A stretch of DNA of 5,394 nt, taken from the NCBI GenBank assembly GCA_021823825.1, contig JAKANJ010000039.1, positions 1 through 5,394 of the forward strand, given 5' to 3'. Shown here one piece after another: positions 3,642-5,394 of the stretch. The position numbers were made by a program, and so were the translations under genes. The notes beneath the pieces were generated by a model. That model was not told the DNA's origin. It saw only the letters and a program-made list of their open reading frames with translations, and made no database searches. Positions within the stretch are counted from its first letter, which is position 1; every line of letters begins with the position of its first letter. Source of the DNA: a bacterium (lineage in GTDB: Bacteria > Patescibacteriota > Minisyncoccia > Phycocordibacterales > UBA1550).

Positions 3642-5357
3642 ATGATGCAAGAGAAACTCGAAATATTGGTACGAGAAGCACTGGCTGTTTTGGATATCCA
3701 GGCAGACGAGGTGCTTATTGAATATCCAGCAGATGCCACCCATGGCGACTACGCGACGAATGTTGCGCTTATGTATGCAAAAGCTGCGGTGCTCACACCG
3801 CGCGAACTTGCGGCGAATCTTGTAAACGAGATGATGCGCGTGTTGCCCGAGGAGATTGAAGCAATTGAGGTCGCCGGTCCAGGTTTCATAAACTTCAGAC
3901 TTTCTGATAAATATTTTTCTCAAGCATTGAACACTGCAATCGAGAAAAAGGGAAGCTGGGGACACAATGAAACACTAAAAGGGAAAAAGGTTATTGTTGA
4001 GTACACGGATCCAAATCCATTTAAGGAGTTTCATATAGGACACTTAATGTCTAACGCGGTTGGCGAATCGATTGCACGCATTATTGTTGCGAGCGGGGCA
4101 GATACAAAACGCGCATGCTACCAGGGTGACGTGGGGATGCATGTTGCAAAATCGGTATGGGGCTTAATGCAAGTTGAAAAATATCGGGAACTAAACAATT
4201 TGCCCGAGGAGCCGTTCGATGATTTCGATACTGTTGTCCTCGGTAAAGCTTATGCACGCGGTGCTCAGGCCTACGAAGCAGACTCAGCAGCCAAAGCAGA
4301 AATTATTGAAATAAATAAAAAAATATACAAACAAACAGACGCACTCGTGAATAAACTTTACGGATGGGGACGTAAAATAAGTTTAGATTATTTCGAAACA
4401 ATCTATAAAAAACTTGGCACAACGTTTGATGAATATTTCTTTGAATCGGAAACTGCGGAGTTTGGTAAAAAGATAGTTCTTGACAACCCTGCAATTTTTG
4501 AAAAAGGGGAGGGCGGCGCGATCGTCTACAAAGGGGACGAATCTAAAGGTCTCCATACGAGAGTTTTCATCAACTCTGAGGGCTTGCCGACCTACGAGGC
4601 AAAAGAGCTCGGTTTGGCAAAAATAAAGTACGATTGGTACCAATATGATACGTCTATCGTCATCACGGGGAATGAGGTGAATGCATATTTTAGGGTGCTT
4701 CTCGATGCGATGTCGAAGGTATTTCCTGATTTGGCAAAAAAAACAATTCATATTTCGCACGGCATGCTTAGATTGCCGACAGGCAAAATGTCCTCACGCA
4801 CGGGTGACGTCATAACCGCGGAGTCTCTCATCGCAGACGTAAAAGAAAAAGCGTTTGAGAAAATAGATAGCGAGGCATTGCGCGAAGAGGAGAAAAATAT
4901 TGTTGCCGAGCAGGTTGCAATAGGCGCAATTAAGTATTCAATTCTTCGCCAAGCATCAGGCAAAGATATTATTTTTGATTTTGAGCAATCGCTTTCATTT
5001 GAGGGAGACTCGGGTCCGTACTTGCAGTACACGCACGCACGCACACTCTCCCTTCTCGCAAAAGCAGGAGGCAAAAGTATTGATCCTCTTACTGCCCACG
5101 AGGGGACAAACGCGCTTCATAAAAAAATTCTTCAATTCCCTGATGTCGTGCTGCGCGCGAATAAAGAGCGTGAACCGCACTACATTGCGACATACCTGAT
5201 TGAGCTTTCCCGTGAATTTAACGGATACTATGGAAACACAATTGTTCTTGATGGATCATCCGATGAGCCGTATAAGCTGGCCCTTGTGAAAGCTACATCT
5301 CAGACTCTTAAAAATGGCCTTAACCTATTGGCGATCCCTACTCCTGAGCGAATGTAG
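3642..5357 (+). CDS. argS: Arginyl-tRNA synthetase
   Basis: ArgRS is the class I synthetase that charges tRNA-Arg with arginine using ATP, and it needs bound tRNA for amino acid activation. The 571-residue product has the standard length. The N-terminal tRNA D-loop recognition domain spans about 1-100 and ends in the typical VAGPGFINFRLS (77-88). The Rossmann catalytic domain follows, with VEYTDPNPFKEFHIGH at 119-134 holding the HIGH motif at 131-134, QGDVGMHV at 161-168, GLPTYEAKELGLAK at 314-327, and the KMSKS-equivalent KMSSR at 382-386. The DALR-type anticodon-binding domain starts around GDSGPYLQYTHAR (455-467) and ends in the usual PERM terminus. The KMSSR form, with the second lysine replaced, is common in bacterial ArgRS. 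ATG 3642 is followed directly by a second ATG (3645); either could initiate. No Shine-Dalgarno is present and the -10 box is almost adjacent. The gene is complete and ends in TAG. Confidence 0.97.
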   Translation: MMQEKLEILVREALAVLDIQADEVLIEYPADATHGDYATNVALMYAKAAVLTPRELAANLVNEMMRVLPEEIEAIEVAGPGFINFRLSDKYFSQALNTAIEKKGSWGHNETLKGKKVIVEYTDPNPFKEFHIGHLMSNAVGESIARIIVASGADTKRACYQGDVGMHVAKSVWGLMQVEKYRELNNLPEEPFDDFDTVVLGKAYARGAQAYEADSAAKAEIIEINKKIYKQTDALVNKLYGWGRKISLDYFETIYKKLGTTFDEYFFESETAEFGKKIVLDNPAIFEKGEGGAIVYKGDESKGLHTRVFINSEGLPTYEAKELGLAKIKYDWYQYDTSIVITGNEVNAYFRVLLDAMSKVFPDLAKKTIHISHGMLRLPTGKMSSRTGDVITAESLIADVKEKAFEKIDSEALREEEKNIVAEQVAIGAIKYSILRQASGKDIIFDFEQSLSFEGDSGPYLQYTHARTLSLLAKAGGKSIDPLTAHEGTNALHKKILQFPDVVLRANKEREPHYIATYLIELSREFNGYYGNTIVLDGSSDEPYKLALVKATSQTLKNGLNLLAIPTPERM

Positions 5358-5365
5358 TTTCTCTT

Positions 5366-5393
5366 AGAGCAAAAATTACAAAAGGGCGGCTCT
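5366..5393 (+). terminator. Possible incomplete terminator after argS
   Basis: AGAGC (5366-5370) and GCTCT (5389-5393) are inverted repeats about 8 bases after the argS stop, with an 18-base A-rich loop and TT at the window end. The stem is short and any T-run would lie outside the window, so this is only a weak candidate. Confidence 0.2.
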
Positions 5394-5394
5394 T

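Noticed and set aside
3156..3965. Reverse-strand open frame of 269 codons across dut, the dut-argS gap and the start of argS
   Set aside because: It lies opposite two well-supported genes and the argS promoter, its product is rich in His, Cys and Leu with no recognisable domain, and it lacks a plausible ribosome site. It is an antisense shadow.

Overview
The window is a compact stretch of bacterial core genes with short gaps and seven complete genes: secE, nusG and rplK (forward), thyX (reverse), then tmk, dut and argS (forward). It shows no mobile element, CRISPR array, rRNA or tRNA gene, and no gene-free stretch over about 145 bases. The standard code fits: TAA, TAG and TGA all act as stops, and the only TGA stop (tmk) is followed at once by a strong terminator, so UGA is not recoded.

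The likely source is a Patescibacteria/CPR genome of the Parcubacteria (Paceibacteria) type. This is an inference from the minimal gene forms, the tight packing, the frequent lack of Shine-Dalgarno sequences, and the secE-nusG-rplK order that ends in a terminator where rplA (L1) would normally follow. From memory, some Parcubacteria lineages lack ribosomal protein L1, which would fit. The identification is not certain.

Layout. Positions 1-144 hold an edge hairpin, a promoter (TTGACT/TACAGT) and a terminator-like hairpin in the secE leader. Positions 145-885 are secE-nusG, 9 bases apart, with no Shine-Dalgarno for either. rplK (941-1363) has its own promoter, and a hairpin overlaps that promoter and the only candidate ribosome binding site. 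Two back-to-back terminators (1373-1447) separate rplK from the convergent thyX (1455-2282). Divergent promoters at 2321-2391 serve thyX and tmk (2423-3055). dut (3143-3571) and argS (3642-5357) each have an extended -10 box of the form TGnTATGAT; the argS box lies so close to the start codon that the mRNA is probably leaderless.

Function. secE, nusG and rplK serve protein export, transcription elongation and the ribosome. dut, thyX and tmk are three successive steps to dTDP: dUTP to dUMP, dUMP to dTMP, dTMP to dTDP. They sit side by side although thyX is divergent. thyX differs from its neighbours in base composition (about 56% G+C by hand count, against about 44% in sampled argS lines), has a consensus -35 box and a strong Shine-Dalgarno, and carries a one-residue-longer ThyX signature, which suggests acquisition by transfer. 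argS charges tRNA-Arg and has no evident link to the thymidylate genes. I see no clearly novel multi-gene system here; the points of interest are regulatory structures and family variants.
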